Source: Euglena gracilis (Eukaryota > Euglenida > Euglenophyceae > Euglenales). From it: DNA of 64,000 bases. Both the position numbers and the translations under genes were made by a program. The stretch covers positions 29,581,471-29,645,470 of the forward strand of contig CP154955.1 of the NCBI GenBank assembly GCA_039621445.1, in the 5' to 3' direction. Positions within the stretch are counted from its first letter, which is position 1. Each line of letters starts with the position of its first letter. Under the pieces are notes generated by a model. It worked only from the letters and a program-made list of their open reading frames with translations, was not told the DNA's origin and searched no databases. Positions 62,401 to 64,000 of this stretch are shown piece by piece.

Positions 62401-64000
62401 GCAGCAGTTACCGCCCGGCAGGCGCAAAATGGCACTTCGGCAACGGACGCCCAAAAATAGGTCGTTTTTCGGTCGTTTTCGGCCGAAAACGGCCGCGCCC
62501 GCGCTCCAAAAACGAGCGCTCTGCCCCGGGTAGAGGTCGGCTATCCTTTACCTGACTGTTTCGAAGGGCGCCGGCCGGAGAGGCGCAATTTTGCCCGCGG
62601 CGGGCGTGCGTAAAACGCAGCAGTTACCGCCCGGAAGGCGCAAAACAGCACTTAGGCAACGGACGCCCCAAAAAGCGCCTTTTTTCGGTCGTTTTCGGCC
62701 GAAATCGGCCGCGCCTGCGCTCCAAAAACGAGCGCTCTGCCCCGGGTAGAGGTCGGCGATCCTTTACCTGACTGTTGCGAAGGGCGCCGGCCCGACAGGC
62801 GCAATTTTGCCCGCGGCGGGCGTGCGTAAAACGCAGCAGTTACCGCCCGGGAGGCGCAAAATAGCACTTTGGCAACGGACGCCCAAAAATACGTCGTTTT
62901 TCGGTCGTTTTCGGCCGAAAACGGCCGCGCCCGCGCTCCAAAAACGAGCGCTCTGCCCCGGGTAGAGGTCGGCTATCCTTTACCTGACTGTTTCGAAGGG
63001 CGCCGGCCGGAGAGGCGCAATTTTGCCCGCGGCGGGCGTGCGTAAAACGCAGCAGTTACCGCCCGGAAGGCGCAAAACAGCACTTAGGCAACGGACGCCC
63101 CAAAAAGCGCCTTTTTTCGGTCGTTTTCGGCCGAAATCGGCCGCGCCTGCGCTCCAAAAACGAGCGCTCTGCCCCGGGTAGAGGTCGGCGATCCTTTACC
63201 TGACAGTTGCGAAGGGCGCCGGCCCGACAGGCGCAATTTTGCCCGCGGCGGGCGTGCGTAAAACGCAGCAGTTACCGCCCGGGAGGCGCAAAATAGCACT
63301 TTGGCAACGGACGCCCAAAAATACGTCGTTTTTCGGTCGTTTTCGGCCGAAATCAGCCGCGCCGGCGCTCCAAAAACGAGCGCTCTGCCCCGGGTAGAGG
63401 TAGGCGATTCTTTACCTGACAGTTGCGAAGGGCGCCGGCCCGACAGGCGCAATTTTGCTCGCGGCGGGCGTGCGTAAAACGCAGCAGTTACCGCCCGGGA
63501 GGCGCAAAATAGCACTTTGGCAACGGACGCCCAAAAAAACGTCGTTTTTCGGTCGTTTTCGGCCGAAATCGGCCGCGCCCAAGCTCCAAAAACGAGCGCT
63601 CTGCCCCGGGTAGAGGTCGGCGATCCTTTACCTGACTGTTTCGAAGGGCGCCGGCCCGACAGGCGCAATTTTGCCCGCGGCGGGCGTGCGTAAAACGCAG
63701 CAGTTACCGCCCGGGAGGCGCAAAATAGCACTTCGGCAACGGACGCCCCAAAAACGTGGTTTTTCGGTCGTTTTCGGCCGAAATCGGCCGCGCCGGCGCT
63801 CCAAAAACGAGCGCTCTGCCCCGGGTAGAGGTCGGCGATAATTTACCTGACTGTTGCGAAGGGCGCCGGCCCGACAGGCGCAATTTTGCCCGCGGCGGGC
63901 GTGCGTAAAACGCAGCAGTTACCGCCCGGGAGGCGCATAATAGCACTTTGGCAACGGACGCCCCAAAAAACGTCGTTTTTCGGTCGTTTTCGGCCGAAAT

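Larger units (their letters stand above)
50264..64000. repeat. Satellite array, block E (about 64 monomers)
   Basis: Same monomer to the end of the window. It starts gcagttaccg at the broken end of Element 3. A small rearrangement at 50403-50462 repeats gattacctga several times. A divergent copy lies near 55736-55760, and one copy at 61825-61855 has a deletion of about 55 bp. No gene is supported. Confidence 0.97.

Overview
The window is repeat DNA from a nuclear genome, most likely of a microbial eukaryote. I could not fix the lineage: a GC-rich, alga- or dinoflagellate-like protist is a guess. No rRNA, tRNA, spliced host gene or bacterial-type operon is visible. A little over half of the 64 kb is one CpG-rich tandem satellite with a monomer of about 215-216 bp. 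Four blocks of LTR-retrotransposon DNA are embedded in it, and every non-satellite block starts and ends against satellite sequence.

Layout: satellite (1-13657); a 1.34-kb non-autonomous element with 388-bp LTRs and a 4-bp target duplication (13658-14995); satellite (14996-16316); Element 1, a complete 13.2-kb plus-strand Ty3-like chromodomain element with nearly identical 697-bp LTRs (16317-29504); satellite (29505-30090); Element 2, the minus-strand 5' part of a second Ty3-like family: LTR, primer-binding site, gag, and pol cut off in the chromodomain (30091-39724); satellite (39725-44128); Element 3, a minus-strand 3' part carrying two large unrecognised ORFs, a polypurine tract and an LTR of the same type as Element 2 (44129-50263); satellite to the end (50264-64000).

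Element 1 encodes Gag, a DIRS-type Dam-like (N6-adenine methyltransferase fold) domain, a phage-like C5-cytosine methyltransferase, then protease, reverse transcriptase, RNase H, integrase and chromodomain. Its gag start codon lies inside the 5' LTR, so the primer-binding site is within coding sequence. In all three coding blocks the large reading frames follow one another in the same frame, separated by single TAG or TGA codons. Three of these stops are followed by good stem-loops, which suggests stop-codon readthrough, although decay explains at least one other stop (in the methyltransferase).

The strongest unexplained signal is in Elements 2 and 3. Their coding and non-coding DNA is packed with short perfect hairpins (arms 5-9 bp, loops 0-8 nt), sometimes back to back, with recurrent A/T-rich loops (CGAATA, GTAAT, TAAT, ATAT). 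Even the codons of the reverse-transcriptase YIDD motif form one. Element 1 shows far fewer by eye.
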